Shown here: positions 24,571 to 34,232 of the stretch, in pieces
How the letters are laid out: each line of letters begins with the position of its first letter
Position numbering within the stretch: position 1 is the first letter of the stretch
DNA from: Xanthocytophaga flava
GTDB taxonomy: Bacteria > Bacteroidota > Bacteroidia > Cytophagales > 172606-1
Assembly (NCBI GenBank): GCA_030068525.1
Contig: JASJOS010000005.1
Span: 496,001 to 560,000 of the forward strand
Direction: 5' to 3'
Length of the DNA stretch: 64,000 nt
Notes under the pieces: generated by a model
Database searches by the model: none
What the model saw: only the letters and a program-made list of their open reading frames with translations
What the model was told of the DNA's origin: nothing
Program-made: the position numbers and the translations under genes

Positions 24571-26484
24571 ATGCATAAGAAAGTCATTTATCTGATAATC
24601 GGATTAGTGAGTGCAGGCATACTCTGGCAATGCACTTCTCCAGAAAGCAAAGGTGAAAACACTGATTCTGCATCACCACCCAAGCAATATACCATATCAC
24701 AATTTATGAATACAGTGAGGCTTTCCGGAAGTTCATTTTCTCCGGATGAGTCAAAAATACTATTTACAAGTAACCAATCCGGAATATTTAACGCCTATGA
24801 AATAGCTTTGACCGGTGGGACACCCAAAGCTCAAACGGAATCAAAAACGAATTCCATATTTGCTATTTCCTATTTTCCAACAGACGAACGCATCTTGTTT
24901 TCAAGTGATAAAGGAGGAAATGAAATAACCAACATCTATAAAAAAGACTTGGATGGAAAAATTACCAATCTGACTCCTGATACAACGGCAAAATCCGAAT
25001 TTGTTGGTTGGAGTGCGGATAAGAAAAGCTTCTTTTATGTAACGAACAAAAGAAACCCTCAATTTTTTGATCTGTATGAAATGGATATAACAAATCTTCA
25101 GTCAAAGCTTATCTACAAGAATGAACAAGGGTTAGATGTAGGAGCTATATCCGATGATAAAAGATATCTGGCCTTATACAAGTCTATAACTACAAGCAAT
25201 ACCGATATTTACCTCTATGATGCACAAACAAAAAAGACATCTTTGATTACAAAACATACAGGAGATGTTGCCAATAGCCCCCAAACCTTTAGCCCCGACA
25301 ATAAAAAACTATATTATACTACAGATGAAGGAAGTGAATTTGCGTACTTGAAAAGCTATGATCTGATAAGTGGAAAGGCACAGAAAGAGGCAGAAGAGCC
25401 ATGGGATATTTCGTATATGTACTTTTCAAAGAAAGGAAAATACAAGGTAATCGGTATTAACAACGATGCAAAAACACAGATTAAGATCTATACAGCAGCC
25501 GACAATCAATTGGTGAAACTACCCTCTCTGCCTGCAGGCGAAATCACAGGAGTGACTATTTCGGATTCAGAAAAGCAAATGGCATTTTATGTAAGCAGTT
25601 CCAAATCACCCAATAGCCTGTATGTCTACAATTTTGAAACGACCGAATATAAAGAGTTAATTAATGCAATGAATAAAGAGATTGCAGCAAGTGACTTGAT
25701 AGAGGGAGAGGTAGTTCGGTTTAAATCGTATGATGGACTGGAGATTCCAAATATTCTATATAAGCCTAAGACAGCCACACCAGATCAGAAAACTCCTGTA
25801 ATGCTGATGATTCACGGCGGACCAGGAGGCCAGACGCGACTCAATTATTCTCCTATGATTCAATATCTGGTCAATCATGGGTATGCCATCTTAGCAGTAA
25901 ATAACAGAGGAAGTTCAGGGTATGGAAAGACCTTCTTTACTGCTGATGATCAAAAACATGGAGATGCTGATTTGAAAGACTGTATTGCCTCAAAGAAATA
26001 TTTAGCCTCATTGCCTTGGGTAGACACAACACGAATAGGAATTATGGGAGGTAGCTATGGCGGATATATGACTCTGGCTGCTTTAACATTTGCCCCGGAT
26101 GAGTTTAAGGTAGGCGTTGATATTTTTGGCGTTGCCAATTGGCTGCGTACATTGAAAAGTATTCCACCCTGGTGGGGTTCTTTCAAAGATGCACTGTATA
26201 AAGAGATGGGGAATCCGGCTACAGATTCTGTGGCTCTTTATAACAAATCACCACTCTTCCATACCCAAAGAATCAAAAAACCGTTGCTTGTCATTCAAGG
26301 AAAGAACGATCCAAGAGTCTTAAAAGTAGAATCTGATGAGATTGTGGCGGCTGTAAAGAAGAACAACGTTCCCGTGGAATATATCGTGTTTGATGACGAA
26401 GGCCACGGATTTGTAAAGAAAAACAACGAAATAAAAGCCTATGAGGGAGTACTCACCTTTCTGGATAAACATCTGAAAAAATAG
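24571..26484 (+). CDS. S9-family prolyl oligopeptidase-like lipoprotein, 637 aa
   Basis: A serine peptidase that removes short peptides, often dipeptidyl or acylaminoacyl-peptidase-like. The signal ends in ILWQC, so it is a lipoprotein in the envelope. Residues about 50-370 form a WD-type beta-propeller with TolB-like repeats (SFSPDESKILFTSN), which gates access. The catalytic domain follows with S495 in GGSYGGYMT, D580 in GKNDPRV and H612 in DEGHGF, a complete triad. The ATG at 24571 is chosen to begin with the signal peptide; the frame is open from 24523. Confidence 0.9.
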   Translation: MHKKVIYLIIGLVSAGILWQCTSPESKGENTDSASPPKQYTISQFMNTVRLSGSSFSPDESKILFTSNQSGIFNAYEIALTGGTPKAQTESKTNSIFAISYFPTDERILFSSDKGGNEITNIYKKDLDGKITNLTPDTTAKSEFVGWSADKKSFFYVTNKRNPQFFDLYEMDITNLQSKLIYKNEQGLDVGAISDDKRYLALYKSITTSNTDIYLYDAQTKKTSLITKHTGDVANSPQTFSPDNKKLYYTTDEGSEFAYLKSYDLISGKAQKEAEEPWDISYMYFSKKGKYKVIGINNDAKTQIKIYTAADNQLVKLPSLPAGEITGVTISDSEKQMAFYVSSSKSPNSLYVYNFETTEYKELINAMNKEIAASDLIEGEVVRFKSYDGLEIPNILYKPKTATPDQKTPVMLMIHGGPGGQTRLNYSPMIQYLVNHGYAILAVNNRGSSGYGKTFFTADDQKHGDADLKDCIASKKYLASLPWVDTTRIGIMGGSYGGYMTLAALTFAPDEFKVGVDIFGVANWLRTLKSIPPWWGSFKDALYKEMGNPATDSVALYNKSPLFHTQRIKKPLLVIQGKNDPRVLKVESDEIVAAVKKNNVPVEYIVFDDEGHGFVKKNNEIKAYEGVLTFLDKHLKK

Positions 26485-26504
26485 TATCTCTGAAAAATAA
26501 AAAG

Positions 26505-26537
26505 CCTGCCTAAATTGACTTACATCTTTTAGGCAGG
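26505..26537. terminator. Terminator between convergent genes
   Basis: CCTGCCTAAA at 26505-26514 pairs with TTTAGGCAGG at 26528-26537 and is followed by TTTTTG; AAAAA precedes the stem. It ends the peptidase transcript and can also serve the convergent exporter gene. Confidence 0.8.
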
Positions 26538-26579
26538 TTTTTGTTTTAGCAAGCCTTCTGAAGTATTAGCAACACAGTA

Positions 26580-27809
26580 CTAATGACTAACAACTACCCT
26601 CTCTCCGGTCACCCCTGTAAATTTTCCTCGGTTTATACGCAGGCTGATAAAAAATATCATGAAGGCAATACCTGCTGTAGTACACATTACAGTTGCTAAT
26701 GGTACGACTGAAAGGCTGTCAAAAAAGCTAACACTAGTTGATACCAATGCACCAATACCTAATTGTAATGCACCAAACAACGATGAAGCTGTACCTGCAT
26801 TTCTGGAGAATGGGGCAAGGGTTAATGCAGCAGCATTTGGATTGATCATGCCCAGGCAGCACATGAACAGGAAAATCATGACAATAGTACCCCAAAAGCC
26901 TAGTACACCTAATACCGAACCGATCAGAAACAATATTCCCACCAAGGCTTGTGCTGGCAAAGCAACCTTAACAATCTGCTCACTGGTAAAATAGCGAAGC
27001 ACCAAGCTATTCACCTGACTTGAGCCAATGAAACCAACTGAGATTCCTGCAAATATCCAACCGAAGACTGTGTCATCTACACCAAATACTTTCATAAATA
27101 CCAATGGTGATCCGGCCACATAGGCAAACAGTCCGGAAAAGGCAAAGGAGCCGGTGAAAGTATAGGTATAGAATTGTGGTACTTTAAACACATTTAAAAA
27201 GCCGATTATAATGGGCTTTGGTTTCAATGAGATAGTTGGATCAGGTTTATAGGTATCTGGTAGTACAAGTAATACAGCCAACAAAATAAAAACAGCCATA
27301 ATGGCCAGTATAATAAATACCCACTGCCACCCTGGCCCTGCTGTTACATAGCCCCCAATAGTCGGCGCAACCATAGGCGATGCACCTACTACCAGCATCA
27401 GCAGTGCAAAAACTTTGGCATTTTCATTGACTGGAAACAGATCACGTACCATGGCCATGGACGCTACTGCTGCCGCACAACTTCCTATGGCCTGGATCAC
27501 ACGCAAAACAATCAGTTCATTCAATGATGTAATCATCGCACAGCCGATAGAGGCAAGGATATAAACGCTTAAACCAAATAATAAAGGCTTTCTGCGTCCA
27601 AATTTATCTAACAGAGGTCCATACAATAGTTGTCCCGCTGCCAGACCAATAAAAAAACTGGAGAGTGATAGTGCTACACCAGCGACATCTGTGTGCAAGT
27701 ATTTTGCCATAGCCGGAAATCCCGGCAAATACATATCTATCGAAAAAGGGCCTAATGCCGTTAAAGTGCCTAATATTAAAATAAGTGAGATATAACGTTT
27801 CCTGTTCAT
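26580..27809 (-). CDS. Bcr/CflA-family multidrug MFS exporter, 409 aa
   Basis: A twelve-helix proton-coupled drug exporter of the inner membrane. The family N-terminus is clear: GPFSIDMYLPGFPAMAKYL, then QLLYGPLLDKFGRRKP, the MFS motif A, and RVIQAIGSCAAAVASMAMVRD, a Bcr/CflA hallmark. The length is normal. The gene has its own upstream region and converges with the S9 peptidase. Substrates cannot be told from sequence; bicyclomycin, sulfonamides and amino acids are typical for the family. Confidence 0.9.
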   Translation of the reverse strand: MNRKRYISLILILGTLTALGPFSIDMYLPGFPAMAKYLHTDVAGVALSLSSFFIGLAAGQLLYGPLLDKFGRRKPLLFGLSVYILASIGCAMITSLNELIVLRVIQAIGSCAAAVASMAMVRDLFPVNENAKVFALLMLVVGASPMVAPTIGGYVTAGPGWQWVFIILAIMAVFILLAVLLVLPDTYKPDPTISLKPKPIIIGFLNVFKVPQFYTYTFTGSFAFSGLFAYVAGSPLVFMKVFGVDDTVFGWIFAGISVGFIGSSQVNSLVLRYFTSEQIVKVALPAQALVGILFLIGSVLGVLGFWGTIVMIFLFMCCLGMINPNAAALTLAPFSRNAGTASSLFGALQLGIGALVSTSVSFFDSLSVVPLATVMCTTAGIAFMIFFISLRINRGKFTGVTGERVVVSH

Positions 27810-27914
27810 GATTTACTAAAGTAATATCAGGCAATGCCTGTTCTATAATACATTCTACTATGATAGTGGTGTTTGTCTATGCTTGCAATGATGTTAAAGA
27901 GTCTATATAGATCT

Positions 27915-27931
27915 ATTCTTTGACAAAGAAT
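27915..27931. promoter_or_regulatory. Palindrome upstream of the exporter gene
   Basis: ATTCTTTG-A-CAAAGAAT has perfect 8-bp arms and lies 106 bases upstream of the exporter ATG, in the gap between it and anmK. It could be an operator, but no regulator is near. Confidence 0.35.
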
Positions 27932-27945
27932 TTATTTACCTGTAG

Positions 27946-28068
27946 TCATATCGATGGCGAATGTAACGTTTCTTCATCGATGTTCTTATAAGCCTTATCG
28001 ACTTGAATTGGTTCGGCTTTTATCACCTCTACATCAGGATAAATTTTATGCGCTACAGATATGGACAA
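27946..28068 (-). pseudogene. Short unassigned frame, probable remnant
   Basis: A minus-strand frame of about 40 codons with protein-like content (AHKIYPDVEVIKAEPIQVDK) ends at TGA 27946-27948 and begins at best with a TTG. It has no recognisable domain. Coding character without a proper start suggests the tail of a lost gene in the 429-base gap before anmK. Confidence 0.3.
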
Positions 28069-28238
28069 GCTAAGTTAGATTTAGTAAGGACATGAGCCTT
28101 GTATTGACGCTGAACCACATAAAATAGGTAAGAACCATTTTTACGGGAGGAGGTCACTTGATGCCCAATAATCTGAACAAGAGTACGAAGAATAGTTACT
28201 GCTTTTACTTTTTATCAAAAATCGGCTACCTTACCAGC

Positions 28239-29432
28239 ATGAATACTCAGATAGCCAGGCTTTACCAAATTGCTCAGAAACCACAGCGCCTTATCATTGG
28301 CCTTATGTCAGGTACATCTCTGGATGGACTGGATGTAGCGTTATGTCAGTTTACAGGGAGTGGTATTGATGCCAAAACAGAACTACTCGCCTTTGATACC
28401 ATTTCTTATACAGACGATATTAAACAAACCATCCGGACTGTTTTTTCTAAAAAGCAGGTAGATCTGGAAACACTTACTCTTCTTAATCCATGGATTGGGA
28501 AGCTACATGCATCCATAATTCTGAAATGTTTACAAAAATGGAAGTATACACCTGCTGAGATAGATTTGATTGCCAGCCACGGCCAGACCATCTACCATGC
28601 CCCGCAGAGTCTGCACAAACAACCTGATTTTCCCAATGCCACCCTTCAGATAGGAGATGGAGATCATATAGCAGTACAAACGGGTATTATCACGCTGAGT
28701 GACTTCAGACAGAAACATATAGCTGCCGGTGGAGAAGGGGCGCCGTTGGCTGTATATGGTGACTATATACTGTTTTCGCAGAAAGATGAAGACCGTATCA
28801 TGCTGAATATCGGAGGCATTGCCAATTTTACCTTTCTGTCAGGCGATCTGGATGCAACTAAAATGTTCTCCACAGATGTTGGTCCTGGCAATACGTTGAT
28901 TGATGCATTCTCCCGTTTACACTACAATCGACCTTTTGATGAAAAAGGAACCATTGCCGCATCTGGAAGTGTGCATCAATTACTGTTGACAACCTTATTG
29001 AATCATCCTTTCTTCCAGGCTGGCTTTCCTAAGACGACAGGTCCTGAACTATTCAGTCTGGCCTATGTACATCAGGCGCAACAACAATCACAAACAGAGA
29101 ATATCTCACCACAGGACCTTATTGCTACACTTACCCGATTTTCAGCAGAAGGGATTGCTCAGGCAGTAAAGCGTAATAATCTTTCTGACAAAGCGGTAGT
29201 GTATATGAGTGGAGGAGGCATGCATAATCCAGTACTGGTAAAACACCTGCATCAGTTATTGCCTGATAATGTATTAAAGACAACGGCAGATTTGCAGATT
29301 TTGCCAGATGCAAAAGAAGCTGTTTTGTTTGCAATCCTTGCCAATGAGACTGTGGCAGGAGGACTTGTTAACTTTGGTAATCGGCCAGGGATTCCCAATG
29401 TTACAATGGGCAAGATATCATTACCTGCCTGA
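28239..29432 (+). CDS. anmK: Anhydro-N-acetylmuramic acid kinase, 397 aa
   Basis: AnmK opens and phosphorylates anhydro-MurNAc from recycled cell wall, using ATP, to give MurNAc-6-phosphate in the cytoplasm. The family start RLIIGLMSGTSLDGLDVAL contains the ATP-binding loop, and DVGPGNTLIDA and YMSGGGMHN close the kinase fold. The catalytic Asp lies in the SHGQTIYH/TLQIGDGD region. The frame is open from 28158, but the ATG at 28239 gives the normal family length. It is a single gene with a strong terminator after it. Confidence 0.93.
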   Translation: MNTQIARLYQIAQKPQRLIIGLMSGTSLDGLDVALCQFTGSGIDAKTELLAFDTISYTDDIKQTIRTVFSKKQVDLETLTLLNPWIGKLHASIILKCLQKWKYTPAEIDLIASHGQTIYHAPQSLHKQPDFPNATLQIGDGDHIAVQTGIITLSDFRQKHIAAGGEGAPLAVYGDYILFSQKDEDRIMLNIGGIANFTFLSGDLDATKMFSTDVGPGNTLIDAFSRLHYNRPFDEKGTIAASGSVHQLLLTTLLNHPFFQAGFPKTTGPELFSLAYVHQAQQQSQTENISPQDLIATLTRFSAEGIAQAVKRNNLSDKAVVYMSGGGMHNPVLVKHLHQLLPDNVLKTTADLQILPDAKEAVLFAILANETVAGGLVNFGNRPGIPNVTMGKISLPA

Positions 29433-29436
29433 TAGT

Positions 29437-29476
29437 TGTTTCCGGCTTTATTGATAAGCTAACAAAGCCGGAAACA
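29437..29476. terminator. Bidirectional terminator
   Basis: TGTTTCCGGCTTT at 29437-29449 pairs exactly with AAAGCCGGAAACA at 29464-29476 (13 bp, 14-base loop). It lies between the convergent anmK and NIPSNAP genes. Confidence 0.85.
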
Positions 29477-29482
29477 GAATGT

Positions 29483-30262
29483 TTATTTTACAGGAGAGAA
29501 ATCGGTTGGTACCATATACAGAGATTCAACAGAGACGGTAAGAGAACCACCTGCTTTATCCTCTGACTCTTTGCGTACCTTTTGCCATTGCGGATCATCA
29601 CGGAATTTCTCAAACGATTTTAGTCCAGCTTCCTGACTGGAATGTGCCAGAATATATACTAACATGTCATCAGCACCTTGCTCTTTGTCAGTATAGGTCC
29701 AATACCACAGATTGGTCATACCATGTTTTTCAAAAAGTTTAGTGGTATGATCACGAAAGCGTGACAGCAAAGCGGGTAGGTTACCGGAAGTCGCCTTATA
29801 AGTACGTAATTCAAAAACGCGGTTAGCAGAACCTTTTTTAGTAATCTTCTTTGGAGAGAAGTCTGTTGTCTTCATAAAAAAGCTTTCTACCTTAGCTACC
29901 AGGTTTCCATTCTTTTCAGATTCGGAAGCTACTTTCTTCCATTCCGGATCGCTGCCAAAAGACTTCCACGAATTATTTCTGGCTTCCCGACTTGGATACG
30001 ACAATACATAGACCAGCTTATTGTCTTTATTATCTATGGGCAGCCAATAGCCTTCATTGGTCATGCCATGTTTTTCAAAAATCTTGGTAGTATGATTGCG
30101 GAAACGTGCCAGCAGGTCTTCCAGTTTGCCAGGCTCAGCATAATAAATGCGCATTTCATAACAACGGTCGGCTTTTGCAACTGACTTATTTTCTTCACTT
30201 GGAAAAAATGTACTCATTGCCAGTGCATAGAAGCCCAAACAGGAAAGAAGGAGAATTTTCAT
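29483..30262 (-). CDS. Secreted protein with two NIPSNAP domains, 259 aa
   Basis: The signal peptide (MKILLLSCLGFYALAMSTFF) is followed by two tandem NIPSNAP repeats: residues about 32-135 (YEMRIYYAEPGKLEDLLARF, FEKHGMTNEGYW, LVYVLSYPS) and 150-255 (FELRTYKATSGNLPALLSRF, FEKHGMTNLWYW, LVYILAHSS). The fold is a ferredoxin-like dimer related to antibiotic-biosynthesis monooxygenases, but the family's biochemical role is not established. The two copies share the KHGMTN motif and arose by internal duplication. It is a single gene between two terminators. Confidence 0.85.
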   Translation of the reverse strand: MKILLLSCLGFYALAMSTFFPSEENKSVAKADRCYEMRIYYAEPGKLEDLLARFRNHTTKIFEKHGMTNEGYWLPIDNKDNKLVYVLSYPSREARNNSWKSFGSDPEWKKVASESEKNGNLVAKVESFFMKTTDFSPKKITKKGSANRVFELRTYKATSGNLPALLSRFRDHTTKLFEKHGMTNLWYWTYTDKEQGADDMLVYILAHSSQEAGLKSFEKFRDDPQWQKVRKESEDKAGGSLTVSVESLYMVPTDFSPVK

Positions 30263-30338
30263 GGTGTTAAGTGATTGAAGAATGTAACGATTACATTCGC
30301 CAAATTACAGTTTTCAATCCAAATCCGGATAGCATCCA

Positions 30339-30375
30339 TTAAAAAAGCAGCTAGTGTAAGTAGCTGCTTTTTTAA
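30339..30375. terminator. Terminator after the LysM gene
   Basis: TTAAAAAAGCAGCTA at 30339-30353 pairs with TAGCTGCTTTTTTAA at 30361-30375, with a 7-base loop. The T-rich arms suit termination in both directions; it ends the BON/LysM transcript. Confidence 0.85.
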
Positions 30376-30384
30376 TGAGTACCC

Positions 30385-30765
30385 TTATACAGTTGGTATT
30401 TTGAGTTTTTGTCCCGGATGAATCAGATTGGGATCTTTAATCTGGTCTTTATTGGCCTCATAAATCTTCTGCCATGTTAGTCCAGGGTAGTTTTTGGCAA
30501 TTTTGCTCAATGAATCACCACTTTTCACAGTGTATGTAGTTTCCTGAGCTGCTGGTCCGGCTACTTCCAGGTTAAGCACCAGATCACCTGCACGATAATC
30601 GGGATCAATAGCTCCATAGGTATCCCATATCTGCTGTTTCACTTCTTCACTGGGAGCCGTTCCATCAATATATAAAACATTGTCTTGTTCTTTAACCTGA
30701 AGATTGGTTATGCCTTTGCTGTTTGCCAGGTTAATAACCGGTTGATATTTATCGGTAAGTGCCAT
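30385..30765 (-). CDS. BON- and LysM-domain protein, 126 aa
   Basis: The protein resembles E. coli YgaU (Kbp): residues about 5-70 form a BON-like domain ([21 protein letters not shown]) and residues 76-124 a LysM domain ([33 protein letters not shown]). LysM binds N-acetylglucosamine chains of peptidoglycan; YgaU is a cytosolic potassium sensor. No signal peptide is visible, which favours the YgaU-like role. It follows the BON lipoprotein gene by 53 bases on the same strand, so they form an operon. Confidence 0.85.
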   Translation of the reverse strand: MALTDKYQPVINLANSKGITNLQVKEQDNVLYIDGTAPSEEVKQQIWDTYGAIDPDYRAGDLVLNLEVAGPAAQETTYTVKSGDSLSKIAKNYPGLTWQKIYEANKDQIKDPNLIHPGQKLKIPTV

Positions 30766-30818
30766 AAAATTTTATAGTTGGTAGTAAGTAAATAAAATGT
30801 CCTTTGTACAGGCCCCTA

Positions 30819-31322
30819 TCACTTACTAATAGTTAGTTTATTATTTACCTTCTTAGGCTTTGCCTCATTGGCAGCTTTAATTACTTCCTGTAGCTGAGCC
30901 CGTTTTACATTTCCTTCCAACGTCACTTCCCCATCTTTTACAGATGCTGTTACACCACTGATGTTGTATTGCTTAAATTTATCCTCCACAGCTGTTTTCA
31001 AACTATCATCTGGTGAGAAAGTTCTTTCTGGCTCAACAGGTGCAGGAGGGGCTTTTACTGTTAGCGTATTTACCACAGACTTTACTCCATCTGCAGTTTT
31101 GGCAGCCTCTTCGGCCTGTGCAATCAGGTCTTGTGTCTCTACCTCTCCACTTAGTGTTACTACCCCTTCTTTCACAGACACATTCACCCCTTGTATATTT
31201 TGCGTTTTAACTTTAACACTTTCTGTAATAGCCGCATCATCAGGCTTTTTCTTACAACTGCTGACAGACAATAGAATGCTGAACATCAGCATAAACAAGG
31301 ATAATGACGTTTTGTTTTTCAT
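30819..31322 (-). CDS. Lipoprotein with two BON domains, 167 aa
   Basis: The signal ends in LLSVSSCKKK, a lipobox with Cys near residue 23. Two BON domains follow (about residues 32-90, VNVSVKEGVVTLSGEVETQ, and 107-165, VTASVKDGEVTLEGNVKRA), joined by a Pro-rich linker. BON domains bind phospholipid and stabilise the outer membrane under osmotic stress (as in OsmY). It is the first gene of the BON/LysM operon. Several inverted repeats upstream (31372-31413 and others) may carry its control. Confidence 0.85.
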   Translation of the reverse strand: MKNKTSLSLFMLMFSILLSVSSCKKKPDDAAITESVKVKTQNIQGVNVSVKEGVVTLSGEVETQDLIAQAEEAAKTADGVKSVVNTLTVKAPPAPVEPERTFSPDDSLKTAVEDKFKQYNISGVTASVKDGEVTLEGNVKRAQLQEVIKAANEAKPKKVNNKLTISK

Positions 31323-31770
31323 AGAACTAAAAATTAGGTTGATTAATACATTACTTCCAGAAACGCTGAAATATAGGTAATTTTAGTTATTAACCACATA
31401 CTAATTACCTATAAAACAAACTGACTATCAAACAAATAACTAGTTATCTATCCTTAATCAAAATATTCTGGAAGTCTGTTCCTCAGAAAGAAATTTCTAT
31501 GCCTGCTGCAATCTAAATGAACAGTAATAGAATGTGACTTTACTACAGATTATTGACAAAAATGTATACAAATGTACCATACGCAGAATCAATGCCTTAT
31601 ATGGATACCATAGCACACCAGGTCACTTCTTCCCCAAAAGGATAACTGGGGAAATATATACTCGAAACAGACTCTATTTATTTCATTATCAAATAAATAG
31701 AGAAATATATCTATAAATAAAAAAGTATTTTTTGCCAGCTATAGAAAAAATTCCACCTTTGATTAATTGC
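31323..31770. promoter_or_regulatory. Control region with several dyads
   Basis: No gene is supported here. Three dyads stand out: TATAGGTAATT (31372-31382) inverted at 31403-31413; the palindrome ATAACTAGTTAT at 31436-31447; and CTCTATTTATTT (31672-31683) inverted at 31691-31702 with a 7-base loop, which could be a terminator for reading from the right or left. A TTCCCCA/TGGGGAA stem lies near 31630-31655. The first two lie upstream of the BON lipoprotein gene and are candidate operators. Confidence 0.5.
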
Positions 31771-32361
31771 TCAAATTCGTTCAGCAGCAATAATCCGGTT
31801 GCGAATACGGCTCAATGAAACAGGCGTAATCCCCAGATAAGATGCTATATAATGTTGAGGAATTCGTTCCAGAATCTTTTTCTTATTGCTCTTCAGTAAT
31901 CCGATATATCGCTCTTCCGGACTATCCATTAATAAGGAAACCATACGTATTTCAAGTCCAACTGCCAGATACTCAGCCAGCTTCCTGCCAAAAATCTGAT
32001 AAACCGGATAGTTAGTATATAAGTTTTGCAACGTTTGGGCAGAAAAACACAAAACCTCCGAATCTTCCAGTGCTTCGATAGTTAACAAACTGGGTTGATT
32101 TTGCAGGATACTTATATAAGAGGACATCAAATGATTTTCAAAATAGAAATAAGTAGTTTTTTCCTCTCCATCTTTCGTATAAAACTGCCGGAAGCTTCCC
32201 TTTAATACTAACGCTATCTTATCTTCCATTTCTCCTTCTTTACTAAATGCCCCTTTCCGTGGAATCTTACTAATAGATAAATTTTGAGCTAAGGCACTCC
32301 ATTCTTCCTCTGTAAGGGAAACAAAACGTTCGATATGCTGACGTAGTAAAAGATGTTCCAT
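31771..32361 (-). CDS. Crp/Fnr-family regulator, 196 aa
   Basis: The beta-roll sensor spans residues about 20-115 (FSKEGEMEDKIALVLKGSFRQFY), then a winged helix with HYIASYLGITPVSLSRIRNRI near the end. Family members of this short type lack known ligands. The gene lies 28 bases downstream of the lipoprotein methyltransferase gene and is probably co-transcribed with it, so the two may act in one response. Confidence 0.85.
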   Translation of the reverse strand: MEHLLLRQHIERFVSLTEEEWSALAQNLSISKIPRKGAFSKEGEMEDKIALVLKGSFRQFYTKDGEEKTTYFYFENHLMSSYISILQNQPSLLTIEALEDSEVLCFSAQTLQNLYTNYPVYQIFGRKLAEYLAVGLEIRMVSLLMDSPEERYIGLLKSNKKKILERIPQHYIASYLGITPVSLSRIRNRIIAAERI

Positions 32362-32389
32362 AGACTAAGTAAAGGCTCCTGAGCAGGAT

Positions 32390-33133
32390 TTATTTTTTCT
32401 CAAATATCAGTAAATGCTGCCAGGGAAGCGAATCTTGTCTCTCAATTCCTTTTAAACCTACTACCTCCATCTCTTTCCGGATTTGTTCTTTCGTCATTTT
32501 GTGTAAAGGCTTAATTGGAATAGACTTATCTTCTGCACGATATTCCAGCAGTACAACCTTTCCTGTAGATTTCAAAGCCTTGTATATGGCTTGCATCATA
32601 GCATAGGGCTCTGAAAACTCATGATACGTATCTACCAGCAATACCCAGTCCACCCTATTTTCAGGCAATTTCGGATCTGTAATAGTCCCTAATACTGTTT
32701 CTACCTGATGCATACGGTTTTTCTCTCGTTTAGATTGTATGATAGCCAGCATCTCAGGCTGAATATCTACCGCATAGACTTTTCCCTGAGGCACCATTGG
32801 CGCAAGTCGGAATGAAAAATATCCACTCCCGGCTCCAATATCAGCAATTACATCTGTAGGTTTAATTTGCGACTGTAATGCCTGAATAATCAAATCAGTA
32901 CGTTCTTCTTCCAACCTTTCAGGACGATCTAGCCAGGACGCTGCTTCATGACTCATGGTATGTGCTATTTCTCGTCCCATATATAACCTTCCTATACCAT
33001 CCGGACTTCCAGCTGGAACATTTTTATATATACTATCTACCACCTGGGTAGTAAGCGTTTGCCTGCCAGGCTGACTACACGAAGCGTGTAAGAAGATGAT
33101 GCCCAGCAGATAAAATAGGTGGAATTCTCGCAT
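32390..33133 (-). CDS. Lipoprotein-anchored class I methyltransferase, 247 aa
   Basis: The C-terminal 180 residues form a SAM-dependent methyltransferase with motif I IADIGAGSGYFSF (DIGAGSG at about 98-104), an acidic motif II VYAVDIQPEM and DWVLLVDTYHEF. The N-terminus is a lipoprotein signal, ending in FLHASC with Cys19, so the enzyme would face the periplasm or surface. That is odd, since SAM is cytoplasmic. Related family members appear with and without such signals. It heads a unit with a Crp-like regulator. Substrate is unknown. Confidence 0.8.
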   Translation of the reverse strand: MREFHLFYLLGIIFLHASCSQPGRQTLTTQVVDSIYKNVPAGSPDGIGRLYMGREIAHTMSHEAASWLDRPERLEEERTDLIIQALQSQIKPTDVIADIGAGSGYFSFRLAPMVPQGKVYAVDIQPEMLAIIQSKREKNRMHQVETVLGTITDPKLPENRVDWVLLVDTYHEFSEPYAMMQAIYKALKSTGKVVLLEYRAEDKSIPIKPLHKMTKEQIRKEMEVVGLKGIERQDSLPWQHLLIFEKK

Positions 33134-33374
33134 AAAAGAGAAATTTTATTTCACACAAAACAAAATCGGGTAAAGAAAGTTATACAAACCTCAAGCCTGA
33201 CATATAATTTATAACGACAATCGTTTAAAATTTATAGACAGGCATTTGATTTTTATCTATAAGCTAGTAATTTTAATAAGTTTAACATACTACAAGTATG
33301 TATTCCTGCTCCTTTCACCACTCTATGTTTATATCTTTTAAATTGTCTACTTATTGAAGAAATGTTTACAATGT

Positions 33375-33968
33375 ATGAAAAAAGCTTATCCCTTACTCGC
33401 AATTGCCTTGCTGGTGGTTTTTGGATCCTGTATGAACGAAAGCCGTTTTTTAGTTGAATATGATTATAGCTACAAAGGAAATTTTAAAAAGTACAATTCG
33501 TTTTGCTTTGTAGATAATGGCAGTGCTGATGATAAAGACTCGACTATGTCGAATCCGATTATCGAAGAATCAGTACGTAAACAACTGGAGTTACATGGTT
33601 ATCGTTTCAATAAGCGCAAACCCAGCTTGCTGGTATCCTACAAGATTTTTTATGACGATCTTCGCTTCCAAGGATTTAATCAACCTGAAATAGAAAACTG
33701 GATAGCTACAGAGGATGAGGAAGTAAAATATGATCCTATCAAGTATAGTATGGTGCGTGGTACATTGGTAGTGCAATTGCTGGATGCCAAAAAACATCAG
33801 ACAGTCTGGCAAGGTTATGCATCAGGGCTTTACAATGATCAAACATTGACTAGTGATCGTTACCTGAAACGTGCGGTACGTTCTATCTTTGATAAATACA
33901 GGCTTTTTGCAGATGGGTATATCCTTGAAAATCGCGAAAATGCACCTGTGGGTAATTCGGATAAATAA
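33375..33968 (+). CDS. DUF4136 lipoprotein, 197 aa
   Basis: The signal MKKAYPLLAIALLVVFGSC carries a lipobox with Cys19. The mature part fits DUF4136, a Bacteroidota/Proteobacteria outer-membrane-associated family: FVDNGS near the start, then VRKQLELHGYRFNKRKPSLLVSYK, the LVVQLLDAKKHQTVWQGYASG signature, and a terminal helix AVRSIFDKY. The function of the family is unknown. The ATG at 33375 begins with the signal; an upstream in-frame TTG at 33354 is unnecessary. Confidence 0.85.
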   Translation: MKKAYPLLAIALLVVFGSCMNESRFLVEYDYSYKGNFKKYNSFCFVDNGSADDKDSTMSNPIIEESVRKQLELHGYRFNKRKPSLLVSYKIFYDDLRFQGFNQPEIENWIATEDEEVKYDPIKYSMVRGTLVVQLLDAKKHQTVWQGYASGLYNDQTLTSDRYLKRAVRSIFDKYRLFADGYILENRENAPVGNSDK

Positions 33969-34005
33969 AAGGGATACATACAATAGTGGTGGTATGGTTA
34001 TGCAG

Positions 34006-34028
34006 GAATCCGGAAAATCTCCGGATTC
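34006..34028 (+). terminator. Terminator after the DUF4136 gene
   Basis: GAATCCGGA at 34006-34014 pairs with TCCGGATTC at 34020-34028 and is followed by TTGTTTT. It lies 38 bases after the lipoprotein stop. Confidence 0.75.
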
Positions 34029-34232
34029 TTGTTTTATAGTAAAATTCATCAGTCAAAACATATTATTTTCACCAAATACTCACCTCACTTTTACATACGA
34101 TAGCAGGCAAATTTACTACGCCAGATCAAAATTACTTCATATATAATTCTATACACATACATAGATTACATATGATATTACATCGAAAAAAAAGCGTTAT
34201 TCGGAATAATCCTATATTTTTGGGACTGATAC

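Noticed and set aside
28158-28238. Extended N-terminus for AnmK
   Set aside because: The added residues are outside the family; the ATG at 28239 gives the normal length.
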